From Vitis vinifera (Eukaryota > Streptophyta > Magnoliopsida > Vitales > Vitaceae), in NCBI RefSeq assembly GCF_030704535.1, contig NC_081822.1, positions 9,851,001-9,915,000 on the forward strand: a stretch of DNA of 64,000 nucleotides, written 5' to 3'. The translations under genes and the position numbers were made by a program. Below, in pieces: positions 1 through 11,846 of the stretch. Positions within the stretch are counted from its first letter, which is position 1; each line of letters begins with the position of its first letter. The notes under the pieces are model-generated. The model saw nothing but the letters and a program-made list of their open reading frames with translations. It was not told the origin of the DNA and did not search any database.

Positions 1-1827
1 ATGCAATGGCTCCTTGGACTTCCATCTACATGGTATGCTCTGTTTTCTTTCTTTCATTTGATTCCTTAGTGTATAAGCTTGTGAGTACAGATTTACTGGC
101 TCCTTAGAGTTCAATTTACACAGTATTCCTTGTTTAATCTCATTCCCATTCTTGTGCGTTTGTAAATGTTTTATTGTGTTTAACAACTTCAACTTTACAG
201 CTTCAATTTATTGCTCAATACGTGCCTTTCACCATGCAAATATTCCTAAAATTTTCAGGAAACAAGACAACCCCACTGGATTGGCAATCACGGCTGAAAA
301 TTGCAATTGGAACAGCACGAGGCCTACGATACCTTCATGAAGACTGTAGAGTGGGTTGCATAGTACACAGGGACATGCGACCTAATAATATCCTCCTAAC
401 CCATGACTTCGAGCCTCTGGTACTTAAATTTGATACATAGGTTTCTTACTAATATGAGTTAATCCACATTCTTTCCATTGATTTTTCTATAAATAGTGAA
501 GAATCTTTAGTTTCTTTAAAGAAAATGAGTTAATCCACCATTTAAGTTATTAGGAGCATAATTTATCAAGTTCAAGAGCACAGGTATGTGCCCACTTGAA
601 GATGATACCTTGTCCACCAACTTTGCAGCTCTGGTTGCTAACATTGAAAATAAATTTAGCTATACTGTAAGTGTATCCAGGAAAAATTAGACGCCTATAA
701 CCATCATCCACAAGTTATGTCAATCAATATTAAGTGTTTCTTATTACTAGGTGTTTTTCTTGGTTTTGAGTACTAAGATTAAATCAAAATATTTTCAAGC
801 CCATTTTTAGATGATTTCCTTTAGGGCTCACTCAATTATATTGTAATCAGATTAATACCAACAAAACTTGCATTATTGGTCTAATGGTTTGCTTATTTAT
901 TCAATTTCAGGTTGCTGACTTCGGACTTGCTAGATGGCACTCTAACTGGGATATTAATACTGAGGAGAGACTGATTGGAACTTCTGGGTAGTCATTACAT
1001 CTCTGATTACTTTTTTCTTCTGTCCATGAGTAACTATTTTCTTGTATTCAAGCTCATTGACTTTATGATAGAATCAACAGCTGAAAAAATGTATGCCATT
1101 TTCTACTCGAGTCATAACGACTCATGGAAGAAATGGAAAAAAGGGTGAACTAACTGATGCCTTTGTTTGTCTGATATCGATGATTCTATTAATCCAGGTA
1201 TCTTGCGCCAGAGTATTTGGATGGTGGAAAAATTACACAGAAAGTTGACGTATATGCATTTGGAGTGGTATTATTAGAATTAATGACAGGACAGAGGGCC
1301 AGAGACTTGCAATTTTACAGGGGACGGAATTTTTTACCTGAGTGGATCCACCCTCTCCCTGCATTACAGCCAAGCCATATTTTAGCTAACAACTACCAAC
1401 TTGTGGATCCATGCTTAGCCTCTGATGAACTCCACGACTTCCCCTATCAACTACAGGCAATGGGCTGCGCTGCTTCCTTGTGTCTACGTCAAGATCCTGA
1501 ATCCAGACCAACCATGTCTAAGGTTTTCTACCTTAAACCATTTATTTGAGTTTATTTTCCATTACTCAATATCATTAAATAATGGTATTTTTGGTCCTTA
1601 CTTTAACCCAATAAGTTTTTCCCATTTTGAAAAGGTAGTTCCTTGCGTGAAAACATTTTCCTTTTGTCTATGATTAGGTCCTTAGAGTACTAGAAGGAGG
1701 TGATGCTGCAATTCCTCTGTGTTTGGACTTGAATTCAGTTGGAAGTAGAAGTGGCCATATGCATGGTCTGAGCTCACAGACACAGCCTGAGTCAAGGATA
1801 AACCACTCTCGCAGGCTTTCACATTGA
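1..1827 (+). CDS. Receptor-like cytoplasmic kinase (PERK-like), 3' part of gene
   Basis: The C-terminal half of a plant Ser/Thr kinase is spread over exons of about 1-32, 259-419, 911-987, 1198-1522 and 1678-1827, all with GT-AG borders and matching phases. The first exon ends in NGSLDFHLH and joins in frame to the next, which starts GNKTTPLDW; the gene therefore begins before the window. Visible kinase motifs are the catalytic loop HRDMRPNN, the magnesium loop ADFGLAR, the activation-segment end GTSGYLAPEY, the subdomain IX stretch [11 protein letters not shown] and the late arginine in [10 protein letters not shown]. The tail after the domain is short and ends HSRRLSH. The wording of the catalytic region is closest to the plant family annotated as 'inactive protein kinase SELMODRAFT_444075-like', related to PERK kinases. 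The ATP-binding half is outside the window, so activity cannot be judged. No substrate can be named. Confidence 0.85.
91..182 (+). repeat. Decayed tandem copy of a kinase exon end
   Basis: The stretch around 97-125 reads GSLEFNLHS and resembles the exon end at 8-32 (GSLDFHLH). The flanking intron bases are also similar, with a period of about 92 bp. It lies in the intron between the first two visible exons and lacks the clean GT donor of the upstream copy. It is a small tandem duplication of an exon-intron border, probably not used. Confidence 0.5.
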
Positions 1828-2863
1828 ACATTAATTCTGCATTTGGTTGAGGGTGTTCTGTCATATATAGTCCATACTCCAGAAATACATTGGCGAGTTG
1901 CTTGCATGATTGCAGTCTATCAATGGATCTTGAAGAGCTGCATCAGCACATGGATCATATTATCAAATCACATGATTTCTTTATAAAAAAAAAATTGATG
2001 TCTTATAATTGTTTATCATTGTTACCATTTTTGGAATCTTAAAATACCCAAATGAAGGTCAGTTACATGTTTGTACACTTGGTTCATTTGTTGTTCACAT
2101 ATCAGCCAATAAATTAAGGGGGTGAAAATTAAGGAAATCATGTGGTCTCTCTCCTAATACTTGGCCTGTTGGACTGTTCTGAAATATCGTGCTGATATGA
2201 AATATATCAATGATTTTTACACTACTGTTCAATCAAATGATTGAAAGAGGAATCGATGAGCCTTCCAAAACCTTAACCCATGTTTAGTTTTAGAACAATA
2301 TTAAGAAAACTATATTTTTCAAATTATTTAATTTATTTATTGATTTTTTCTATTTTTTCTCCAAGATAAATAGAGGAGAATTGTCATTCATGGTCCTCCA
2401 TAACAATCTACCTGGATGATTGGTTCATGAGTAGATGCTGTAGAAATAATGTAGACAGTAGACTTGACAAGCAAGGGAATGAAATAATTATTTAACGGTA
2501 CTATATTATGGATTCAGAATAAATATCATATATAAAATAAAAATCAGAAGCATATGCATTGGAAACACTGTGGAAGAGTGTGGTTTCCGGTTTTTTTTTT
2601 TTTTTTTTTTCAACCAGCCAACTGGGTCAGGCTTCCAGTAATTTAAAGCCAGAGAATTCTTAATTAATTTCACTTCTAAAAACGCCCCCTCCCTATGCAG
2701 CAATGCATCACCTTCCTCCAACGTAACCCCAGGAATATAAGAGTGTACATTTACACGTGTAAGGGGAAGATCACAAGTTTTTAGTAGAAACTCGTAAGTA
2801 ACTAGGGGCGAGTGCACACGTGGCATGTAATAATGCAGAGGTTTTTGATGTAGTGGGAGGGAA
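1828..2863. other. Spacer between two convergent genes
   Basis: This holds the 3' flanks of the kinase gene (reading right) and the WD40 gene (reading left). It is AT-rich with a 20-base T run at 2591-2610. No further gene or RNA was recognised. Confidence 0.6.
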
Positions 2864-4234
2864 TCACCTCTTCTTGTGGCTGCCGCCTCCTCCGCCTGGA
2901 GAAGAAACGGAATCGGTCTGTTCCGATGGGAATGAGGAGACGCCACCCTCCACAGTCTGTTGTTGCGGATCAATCCCCATGTCCGAAACGCTCCACACCT
3001 TGACTGACTTGTCAAGACTCCCGCTGTACACTACCCAGCGTTGATTCTTAGCCGTGGATTCCTTGTCCTCCCCAACCGCTAAACATTTGACTGGTCCTGT
3101 GTGACCAGTCAACACAGAGAGACACGTGTGTACCACTCCTTCCCTCCTCCATACGCATATGGTCTTATCCGCAGACCCGCTGAACACCAGATTCGCTGCG
3201 GCCGCGAGGCAGAGGACCGCCACCTTGTGCCCTCTCAGCACCCCACCGTGTGATAACTGCTTCTCACGTTCCCAGAAGTTGACCAGTCCATCGGAGGACC
3301 CGCAGTACACCACCGAGCCCGACGTGTTCACGCATAACGCCGTCACCGCGCATTCTTGCTTCAGAAGCGTTTGTACGAACGCGTGCTTTGTCCCTTTCCC
3401 ATGCAACTCCCTTCGCCAAACTTTAACGGAGCCATCGGCGGAGCCGGTGAATACCATGCCCTCACTGCTGGCCACTACGGAGTTGACGGCGTCGTCGTGC
3501 GCACTGATGGATTCCAGACACTTGGAATCAGATATTCGCCAAACCTTAAAGGTTCTGTCCCAGGAAGCCGAGTACAGAAGGCCCTGCTCTTCGTTCAAGC
3601 TCAAACACGATATGGCATCGGAGTGCCTGATCCAGAGAGCAGAACGGCGCCGTCTCACCTCAACGTAATTGCTTGGATTGATTGAGCTCTTGAATATGTC
3701 CTTTAAAGTTGGTAAAGTTCCTGCTCGTTTGTGAACGCTGGCGTTCTTGGGGGAGACCTTCCAAACTCTAATCTTTCCGTCTTGGTGGCCAGTGAAAATC
3801 TTCTCACCCGAGATTACTATGGCTTTTACAAGTCCACTGTTGGATTTGAATCCAGAAAACTCTTTCAGATTCTTCCAAACACGAATATTCTTGCTATCTG
3901 AGCCTGTGTACAAGAGCTCGCCGGTAGCGGCCAAGGAGTAAATATGACCTTCTTCGCGAGTCAGGGATCCGATGAGGCCATTCTGAGGCAGGTTTTCTTC
4001 GAATCGGGACCATGAGGATTTGGCCTCAGAAGAAGTCTGGTTCCAAGGAGACATGGTCATTGGAGAGCCTTCTCCGCTCAGGCGGTTGTCGTAGAAACCA
4101 GGACTGGCGGCGGAAGCACTGCTGTTGCGGATGGGGTAATCATCCTCGGTTGGGATTGAAGAGGAAAGATTGGGATCCGAATGCATGATATTGCGGTACT
4201 TGGGTCTCGGTATACTGTTCGTTTCTTCTAACAT
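2864..4234 (-). CDS. JGB: WD40-repeat protein of the JINGUBANG type
   Basis: A single-exon gene for a 456-residue protein. The first 85 residues are Ser/Asn/Pro-rich and without repeats. About seven WD40 blades follow, at roughly residues 90-127, 130-165, 205-245, 248-285, 300-335, 340-375 and 380-428, each ending in a tryptophan motif such as IRVWK, FKVWR, VKVWR or ICVWR. The tail is a short glycine/serine stretch ending SHKKR. The layout matches the plant JINGUBANG family; the Arabidopsis member restrains pollen germination and is reported to work with a TCP transcription factor in jasmonate control. I chose the ATG at 4232-4234 because a TATA-like box at 4461-4470 would start the transcript downstream of the other in-frame starts, and because MLEETNSI is the family-like beginning. 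Longer frames to 4591 are open but probably not transcribed. Family membership is fairly sure; the exact role here is inferred. Confidence 0.88.
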   Translation of the reverse strand: MLEETNSIPRPKYRNIMHSDPNLSSSIPTEDDYPIRNSSASAASPGFYDNRLSGEGSPMTMSPWNQTSSEAKSSWSRFEENLPQNGLIGSLTREEGHIYSLAATGELLYTGSDSKNIRVWKNLKEFSGFKSNSGLVKAIVISGEKIFTGHQDGKIRVWKVSPKNASVHKRAGTLPTLKDIFKSSINPSNYVEVRRRRSALWIRHSDAISCLSLNEEQGLLYSASWDRTFKVWRISDSKCLESISAHDDAVNSVVASSEGMVFTGSADGSVKVWRRELHGKGTKHAFVQTLLKQECAVTALCVNTSGSVVYCGSSDGLVNFWEREKQLSHGGVLRGHKVAVLCLAAAANLVFSGSADKTICVWRREGVVHTCLSVLTGHTGPVKCLAVGEDKESTAKNQRWVVYSGSLDKSVKVWSVSDMGIDPQQQTVEGGVSSFPSEQTDSVSSPGGGGGSHKKR

Positions 4235-4460
4235 TGTGCCTCCTTGGCTCCTTCCTCTCTCACTCAACAGTTCCCATCGTGGGGAAACGAAATTTGGACA
4301 ATAGGAATTCTGTACAATGGAAAAAGATTGAAGTGACGTAAAAGAAGAAGAAAATGGGTTGATGCAGAAACGAAGGAGACAAACAGAGAGCCCAGATACC
4401 GCGGGATTGTTATTGTTAAGAATATGAAATAAGTAAAGGCGGGAGAAGAGAGTGAGGGCG

Positions 4461-4470
4461 TATATATAAA
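4461..4470 (-). promoter_or_regulatory. TATA box of the WD40 gene
   Basis: The minus strand reads TTTATATATA, about 230 bases upstream of the chosen start codon. It predicts transcription starting near 4430 and a leader of roughly 200 bases. Position and sequence fit a plant TATA box; no start site is shown. Confidence 0.5.
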
Positions 4471-7400
4471 TTGCAGAGAAAATAACCGTAGAGGAAATGC
4501 GGTCAATAAGGTGGGGACACGTGTGGGGCTCAAACGTTATGATTAGGTACAAAGATATCTCGTGGGAGGCCAGAGAATCCGGATCCGACACTTATATTTA
4601 AGCTATTGTTTTTAATGTTGGAAAATTAGCTGTTAGCATTGTACGGTTGCTAACCTTGTACGCTTTTTTTTGGATGATTCAGGTTTGTTAGAGTGGACAG
4701 ATCCTAAAAGCGCGTGCCACAAACGTACTAATGAGTGAGCGCCAGGTAATTTTCCTATTTTCAAAACTTTCTAATTTTTTAATCTACTCTACTCGATCCA
4801 ATTTGAGTACCATCGTTACGATCCAAGACGATTGCTGGCAATGCTCAACTTGATTTGGTGGTTAACAATTATTTGGATGGACTACATTAATCTGCGCCTT
4901 ACCAACTCAGAAGCTTATTGTTTTCAGGTTGCAGGGGCAGTACGGGAGCCAGGGGCCAGCTTTCCATCTTCAATTATTAAAATTGACGAATTAAATTAAT
5001 TAGGATGATATGATGACTTTTACGTTATTTCATTTGTTTTACTCTAGGGACGTGGAGCGATCAGAAATCAGATTTTTACTAAATGGACCAATCAAAATTC
5101 ATAGAAGTTGCATAAGATCCCATGCTCCATATTTAATGGTCGGCGCATCCAATCATAGACGAGCAGCCACACAGTGGCAAAACATCGCATTCCTATACCC
5201 AAATTTTAACGGCACTAACTCGTAAAGTAGCTCCAAGCCGCCCAATCATTGCCCTCAAGCAGCGGGAACAGTAACAATGACGTGCACTTTGATGTAGGGA
5301 ATTTATATCCGCTCAACTAAGATCTGGGTGCAAGTGGGTGGCCTCCAGCGGATTAGAATTTTTGAATTTGGAATCATTTCAAATATTTAGGTTATAATTA
5401 AATCAATTTTTTTCAACCTAAACTTAATTTTAATTGGACTTAACTAAAAATTCGGACCACCCAATTGAAAATATAGATAAAAAATTTTTAAATCATGCAT
5501 TTTCATTGACAATATCATGGTAGAGGATTACATATTTGTCTATTGTTCCCGAAACACAATGATTCTTCAAAATTTTCTTAGGGATAGGAATAATTTTATT
5601 TTAAATATATTAAAATTCAGTGAGGCCAAAGCCAGTTTTGACGGCTGACTTGATATACCACGATCTACATCTACGTGTACATTTTGAGAGTACATATTCT
5701 AAACAACAGTTTTAACGTTAAAAGTTACTTTAAACATTTGAACTTGTAGCTTGCTCTCGAATGCTTCCAAACCAATACCTAATGTTGACCAACCGGTCCT
5801 GCAGAAATATGCTTTCGGCTTCAGCCATCAACGGCCGAGAATACTGAAGTAAGCATCAAAATATGATGGACCGACTCGTAGAAGAGTGAGCCAAAAACAG
5901 ACTCTGCAGCGGCCACTTGGCATGGTTGTTTGTGTGTCATTTTCTTTATGCTTTACATAGAGTATTTCTAACAAGTATAGGTTGAGGGCTAGCAGCACTC
6001 CTGCCTGCCCACAAAGTCCTGCACTCCGTAATTATCCTCCTCTTACCAACTTTGACCACATAAAGCAAAGCTTAGCTTTCTCTTTAAGCCTTTCTGGTCT
6101 AGGTTGCCCGTGTCGAGGAAAACGACATATCTTCATCAATTGTTTTCCTTTCTCTACTACTATGAGCCATGTTCATATTCGACCTCCTTTCTAAAAATTG
6201 CAATGCGGATATTTTGATAGAAAGAAAAAAACTGATACACGATTCTCCTGAATGATTATGAACGTCTTCTGCAATGACCCACAAGGCCATAATTAAGGAA
6301 ATAATATATACATATATATATCAATAATAATTCATCTTTCTTCACATTTCACTTTCATTAGCCATTCAACTACCAAATCTGAATGAACCCACCTAAGTAA
6401 AGCATCTGGCTTAAGCATTCCATCTTAGGAAATTCAGGTTGTTGAGGTTGTACATGAATATCCAGAATTTTCATGGGTCATTTTCATTAATCTGTACATG
6501 CATTATTCCGACATGCACGCATGTAGTTGAAATTTTCTTTGAGAAAAATATTGTTTATGTTATCTTACCGGAATTAAAAAGATATGCCCAGTGGTAGGTA
6601 GTGACGCTCATCGAAACACCCGGCCATACATGAAGGGCTAGAGTTTATAAGCTTTCAGTCATTAAATTTTATTTCTCCCTTTTCCCCATTTGAGATTAGA
6701 GAGGCAATCTTTTGCACAACAGAAACTAATCTAGAATGAAGGCAAGAGAGCTTCCCCACCTAACGAAGGGTGCCAGTGACCTATAGAAGAGTCCATACTG
6801 AAGGGAATTTTACCCTATTAGAAAAATATTAAAGTCCACACCCTTGCGTGAAGGCATGAAATGTATGATTAGGGCAACACTCTGCATGTAAACATACATT
6901 TATATATGTATACCAAAAGGGTCCAAACTTTGTCTTTATTAGCTAGGTTGGAAAAATGAGATGGACCTTAATAATTGCTGTGTGATTTTCATACTAAATA
7001 TAGGTGGACAAGCTTCTGAAAGGTGGCCTTGTTCAAATAATGTTTCATATTTCATTATGGAATGATAATGGAGGGAGAACTATTAGGATCATTTGCTGAA
7101 ACAATATTCTTCTTCCAAGATTGAGAAGAGGCCAAAGTTGGTCCAATCTATATATGCATTGGACCAATACATATGTGGTGTCCATACTTTTTTTTTAAGG
7201 GTATGATGAGAGATAGAACAAACTCTATGGTACACCTAAAATTCTTGAATCCACTTTTGAATTGATTTTATGTAATTTTTGAATTTTTATAATGCAATAA
7301 GTAAATAGAAATTGAAATTTAGATTAAAAAATATCATTATAATTAACAATTGAATAGACATTAATGACAAATTCAAAAAAAAAAATTCTTGTGATTGTAT

Positions 7401-9046
7401 TTTTAAGAAAATAAAAGTTTTTTTTTTTTTTTTGTCACTGAGGTATAAGTTTTAATACTAACAAATTAGTATAGAATATAAAAATAAAACAATCACATCA
7501 AAATGTATGTGAGGTTTTAATGTGGTTCAATTAATCATGATTCATAAATAAATAAATAAATAATTTATTATATCATAAAAAAATATTATCAAGAATTATA
7601 AAAAATCAAAATCAAAATCAACTATTGTGTATTAAAACATATCATATATTCCCCACATTTTGTTTTTATGTCCTAAACTATTGACTCCATTAAATCACTC
7701 TTTACATCTTTATTCATTATTTTTTTAAAACTCATTTTCATTGTAAGAAATATAAAATTTTAATGACTAATCATATTTACATACATAATTAAAAAATAAT
7801 AATTTTAGTATATCATAGAAAATATCACATATAATTAAAAAACGAGATAAACATATACAACAGGTGACCTCTTAAAATATATTTTGTATCCCCATGTCAT
7901 CCACTCTACCTTACATCTTTATCAGGACATAAATTTTATGCATTTATCCCTATCTCATAACTTCTCCTTCTCATAACCTAAATGAGGAAATATGATATTA
8001 TAAAAACAAATCAATATTAAAATTATTCTAATAGTATTTTTTTAAAACAAATTTATATCATAATCTCCTTTTCAGTCCCTATGAGTCTAGTGAAAAATAG
8101 GCCCTACTACAAGGCCCAAAATTGCGAACTGAAAACAAAACAAGAAATCCAAACGAAATCGCAAGGGCAGTACAATTGCGTTGTCCTGGCCTGTTCTACA
8201 GGCTCCTCTTAGTCTGACGTGTCTATCCACTTCCACGTCTGAAATGATAGCAGCGAAAGAACGGTGGAAACCCGCTAAGAGCCCCCTGTTTCGGGGCCGA
8301 CCCTATAAAACTTGCCCGCTGTTTTATCAGAATATTTCATTTAAGTCTTCCATCTTTTTCATACCTCATTGAATAAGGCAGTTAAAAAGTGTTGGACGAA
8401 ATTAGAAGGTATTTTTGGAGCTACAAGGCCATTTGCTAAAGCGTCTTAATAAGTTGTCAATTCGAATAGGCTTCGGACAATCAGATGGGAGTTCCACTAA
8501 ATTCAGATGAATCCAAATTTGTTATTAAATGATAAATTAATAATGTAATTTTCTTTATATGCTGAATTTAGTCAAAGAATCTTCGGAGTGAATAGAAATC
8601 CCTAACCGTATCCATCTAAACAATAAATAAGTCAAGCATTGGTTATAGCTGAAATCTGAATTGTGGGCTTCAAGTTATTTGGCCAGACGAAAGCCATCTG
8701 ACCAAATCGTTGAGTTGGAAAGGGTGGGTGAGAATTTGGATGGGCTAAGCCCAACTTGCTAACCCTGAACAGGTGCCAGCTTCTTTGTCCCTCCTGGGTG
8801 CACTATATTTAATAAAGCCTTTTTGTTTATCTAGCTCCAATTATAATTTATAATTTACTCGAGAGTAATGACTACGGTGGCATTACAAATTTACCAGATA
8901 GTAAAGCCGAAACCGACTTCGACAGCAATTCAGCGGCGGTGCTGCTGCCTGATTCCCACGTTTTCCCAAAAGCACCTCGAACCCAGCCCACCAATTACTT
9001 ATCAAAATCCACCGACCTACCTTTCTCCCCACACGCTCGTCTCCTC
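4471..9046. other. Long intergenic region without a recognised gene
   Basis: About 4.6 kb with only short, unconvincing open frames. The part from 7180 to 8060 is very AT-rich and looks like old repeat material. A TATA-like CCTATAAAAC at 8302-8311 follows a comparatively GC-rich stretch (8160-8300), but no coding sequence of recognisable type comes after it. Nothing else can be named. Confidence 0.5.
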
Positions 9047-9052
9047 TATATA
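9047..9052 (+). promoter_or_regulatory. TATA box of the small basic protein gene
   Basis: TATATA within CTCTATATAGTC lies 71 bases upstream of the ATG at 9123. A start near 9080 would give a leader of about 40 bases, which is typical. The pyrimidine-rich stretch after it also fits a plant leader. Confidence 0.6.
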
Positions 9053-9122
9053 GTCTGTAGACAACCCACTCCCCCTCCCACAGTCACGATTCGTTCCTCA
9101 ATTCTTTTCACTCCATTTGAAA

Positions 9123-9422
9123 ATGTCTTTTCTTGTGTCCAAACCCCAGCCATCTTCTTCTGATTCTGAGAAAATCACCAACAGCGACGATCGAGAAGAC
9201 TCCGACACACTCCTTACTGTAACAAGCTATCTCCACTTGAAACCCGCTCAATCCTCTCAGACCCTCGACAAAGACCTCGTTCTCCGCCGCATCCGTCACC
9301 GTAAGCGCGTCAACAAGGTTCGAAACCTCTTCCAAACCCTCGTCAGCTCGCCGTTTTCGACCACTGATTCGTTCCGTGTCCAGGAGAAGAAGTGGGTCGA
9401 TGACGCTTTTGCTGCACCTTAG
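9123..9422 (+). CDS. Small basic protein of unknown family (99 residues)
   Basis: An intronless frame of 99 codons from ATG 9123 to TAG 9420-9422. The N-terminal third is rich in serine and acidic residues (SSSDSEK, SDDREDSD). The middle has a strongly basic helix-like stretch, RRIRHRKRVNKVRNLFQTLV at about residues 58-77, and the C-terminus is KKWVDDAFAAP. No signal peptide or membrane segment is visible. The TATA box at 9047, the short leader and the plain coding composition support it as a real gene. The frame on the opposite strand (9108-9476) has no promoter and is taken as a shadow. I do not recognise the family. The basic stretch could bind nucleic acid or another protein, but that is only a guess from charge. 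Confidence 0.65.
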   Translation: MSFLVSKPQPSSSDSEKITNSDDREDSDTLLTVTSYLHLKPAQSSQTLDKDLVLRRIRHRKRVNKVRNLFQTLVSSPFSTTDSFRVQEKKWVDDAFAAP

Positions 9423-10813
9423 CCGCCCTTGAGTCCCCGGCAAATGATCCGTTTTGGTGATGGGGAGTGTTAGCACAGGTTTCTTCTGTAGTTATGTGAA
9501 TGACTGTTTGTGCCAACCTTTCCGGTGCATTGCATCACAGTTCGGCGGGGTCGATGCAGGCACAGAGGAGTTTTTTTTTCTTGTACAGTAATGAACTGGT
9601 TGAAAGGAGCTTCTTTTGTCAGCTGTCTGTACCTGCTCTAGTTCTTCTGTAAATAATTTCTAGAAATTGCTTTGATGAAGCTTTTTTTAGTATGTGTCCT
9701 AATAAATTCCAGTTCCATTTTCAGAAATGATCGAAAACTTTCCATTTCCAGAATATGTCTTATGGGGTCAGCAATTTTACAAACCAGTGAGTAATTGACT
9801 AAAAATTTTAAAACATTTGGTTATTGTCACATAAATAATTTGAAGGATGGAGGGACACAAGACCATTTGATTGGATTCAGGAGATTATACCACTAACTGG
9901 ACGTGGGTTCATCTCCCTTTTCTTCTCTTAAGAGACAAAAATGAAATCATGATATATAATTAATGATGGAGGAGGATTAAAAATAAGAACATCTGATCCA
10001 ATCAGGTTGTCTTCTTCTTCCTCGCCATTGTTTGAATGCAAACAGGGGACCGTCCTTCCTTTTTTATGAGGCATTGTTTAAAGCGCAGACGCAAGATTCT
10101 CCTGGCTGTCAAAACCCACATACAAATTTCAATTTCAAGTGCTTATCCGTCCCTGATTAGATCTTCAACAGTCACTTGCTGCTATACATTTTTTAAATGA
10201 AGTGAGTGACCCAACTCAAAAGTGACCTTATTTGATAATTTGTCTTAACAGAATTGAAAGGACTAAAAAGTCATTGCACCTGTAGCTCGTAACCCCTACT
10301 TAAAATCCAGAACATGGTTTTAGGTGTATGTAATTTCGTTACTTTGGCTTTGACAGGGATGTTTCTTTATTTGACTACTCTTTCAATCCTACAAGGATTC
10401 AATTCCCCATCCCAACCTTATTTCGATCATTTTTTATCCATCCTTGATTAAATTTCCATGAGTCACTTCCTGCTATACAAATGAGTTTTAAAACATCGAA
10501 TATCGTTATAAAATAGTATTAGCAGCTGTGTAAAAAAATGTAAGAGATGGGATTTGATCCTTAACCTAAGATTTTGAGTAAACATGGTAGCTACCCTTAG
10601 CCTTAAATAAAATTTTCTAAACCTGTTCTATCAGAGATGGATACCAAAAAAAGATTGCTTTCATTGCCATCCCCAGTCATTACATAAATAATATAAATCC
10701 TTGCCTAATTGGAAGATGAAAAATGGAATAACTTTTTTGGCTTGTTTCGCAGAAGCTGCAAAATCTAGTGTTGTGGATTTGTGGGAATCCTTCTTTTAAG
10801 GAGCCTATCTAAT

Positions 10814-10814
10814 C

Positions 10815-10859
<45 letters not shown>

Positions 10860-10860
10860 A
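10814..10860. repeat. Compound (CT)n(AT)n microsatellite
   Basis: About twelve CT units are followed directly by about eleven AT units. It is a simple sequence repeat likely to vary in length between individuals. Confidence 0.9.
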
Positions 10861-11760
10861 TGGCCTTCAACACTACTTTAATGCCCCATCCCGTACTTTC
10901 AAATATGGGAACATTTTTAATGACAAGTTGAAGCTGCTGACACAACACATAAGAGAGGAGTGTCCAAGAAGACTGTCATGCTGCATTATTTAATTATGGA
11001 TGTAACAGCAACGGTGTTGAGTGTTTCCTGCAAATCAACACTGCGTTTATGCCCTTATTCTTTTATTAAAATTGTATTAGGAGCTTTGGCCTCTATTGAG
11101 ATTCTCGTAGTATGAGTTTACATGTTTCACGATTGAGGTTAGTGCTCAACCATGACATATGCATTGTGACATTGTTAAATTGCTTAAGTAGTTGGACTAA
11201 GAAGGAAAAGAATACAAGTCCATACAAGCATCTTGCCAAATAACCCACATGAATTAATTGCAATTGGTCCAAATTCTTTTCACATGATAAAATCTTGTGA
11301 GCATCAAATTGTTGTACACCCCCAAATCTTATTACTGTGGCTTGGCAATCATCATATGCCGAAAATCAAGATATTCCATCTCACCTATTCCCAAACTAGT
11401 ACATAGTTTTAAACTAAGAAAAGTAAAAATCAATACACTTCATATATATTTTGTTTAGAATTTTTGTCATACAATGTAACTAAACTACTGCTTTAGAAAA
11501 TAAACATTTCTATATTAAGGCTTTCTTGCAAGCAATAGCTGTCAAATTATGCTTTTTGTTTTTTTCTCCTTTGTTTTGTATCATTTGAACCAAATTGCAA
11601 AATCAAAGGAGTTGGGAGTCAAAGAATGGCCAGCCGCCACCGGTCTAGACTGATTTTGCATTCAAAACTCAAAGCTTAGCAAATAATGAAAAAACAAGTC
11701 ATTATTCTAGAAATTCTCTTGTGAGAGTGCCTTGTTGAGTTTTTTTTTTTTTTTTTTTGA

Positions 11761-11846
11761 AGTGTTTTTTTTGTAATTTTTAAATTTTTATAAAGTATTT
11801 TTTAACATTTTAAATATTTTTAAAAAAATAATTAAAAAAAAACACT
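11761..11846. repeat. AT-rich inverted repeat, MITE-like
   Basis: The stretch begins AGTGTTTTTTTTGTAATTTTT and ends in the near-complement ...AATTAAAAAAAAACACT. It can fold into one long hairpin. It could be a tiny non-autonomous DNA transposon, but no sure target duplication was found. Confidence 0.4.

Noticed and set aside
3126-3668. Open frame of 180 codons antisense to the WD40 gene
   Set aside because: Shadow of the real coding strand; no promoter and no recognisable protein.
4235-4591. In-frame N-terminal extension of the WD40 protein
   Set aside because: It runs through the TATA-like box at 4461 and has no family-like sequence; the ATG at 4232-4234 is a better start.
9108-9476. Minus-strand frame of 122 codons over the small basic protein gene
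   Set aside because: The TATA box and leader favour the plus strand; no promoter was seen for the minus strand.
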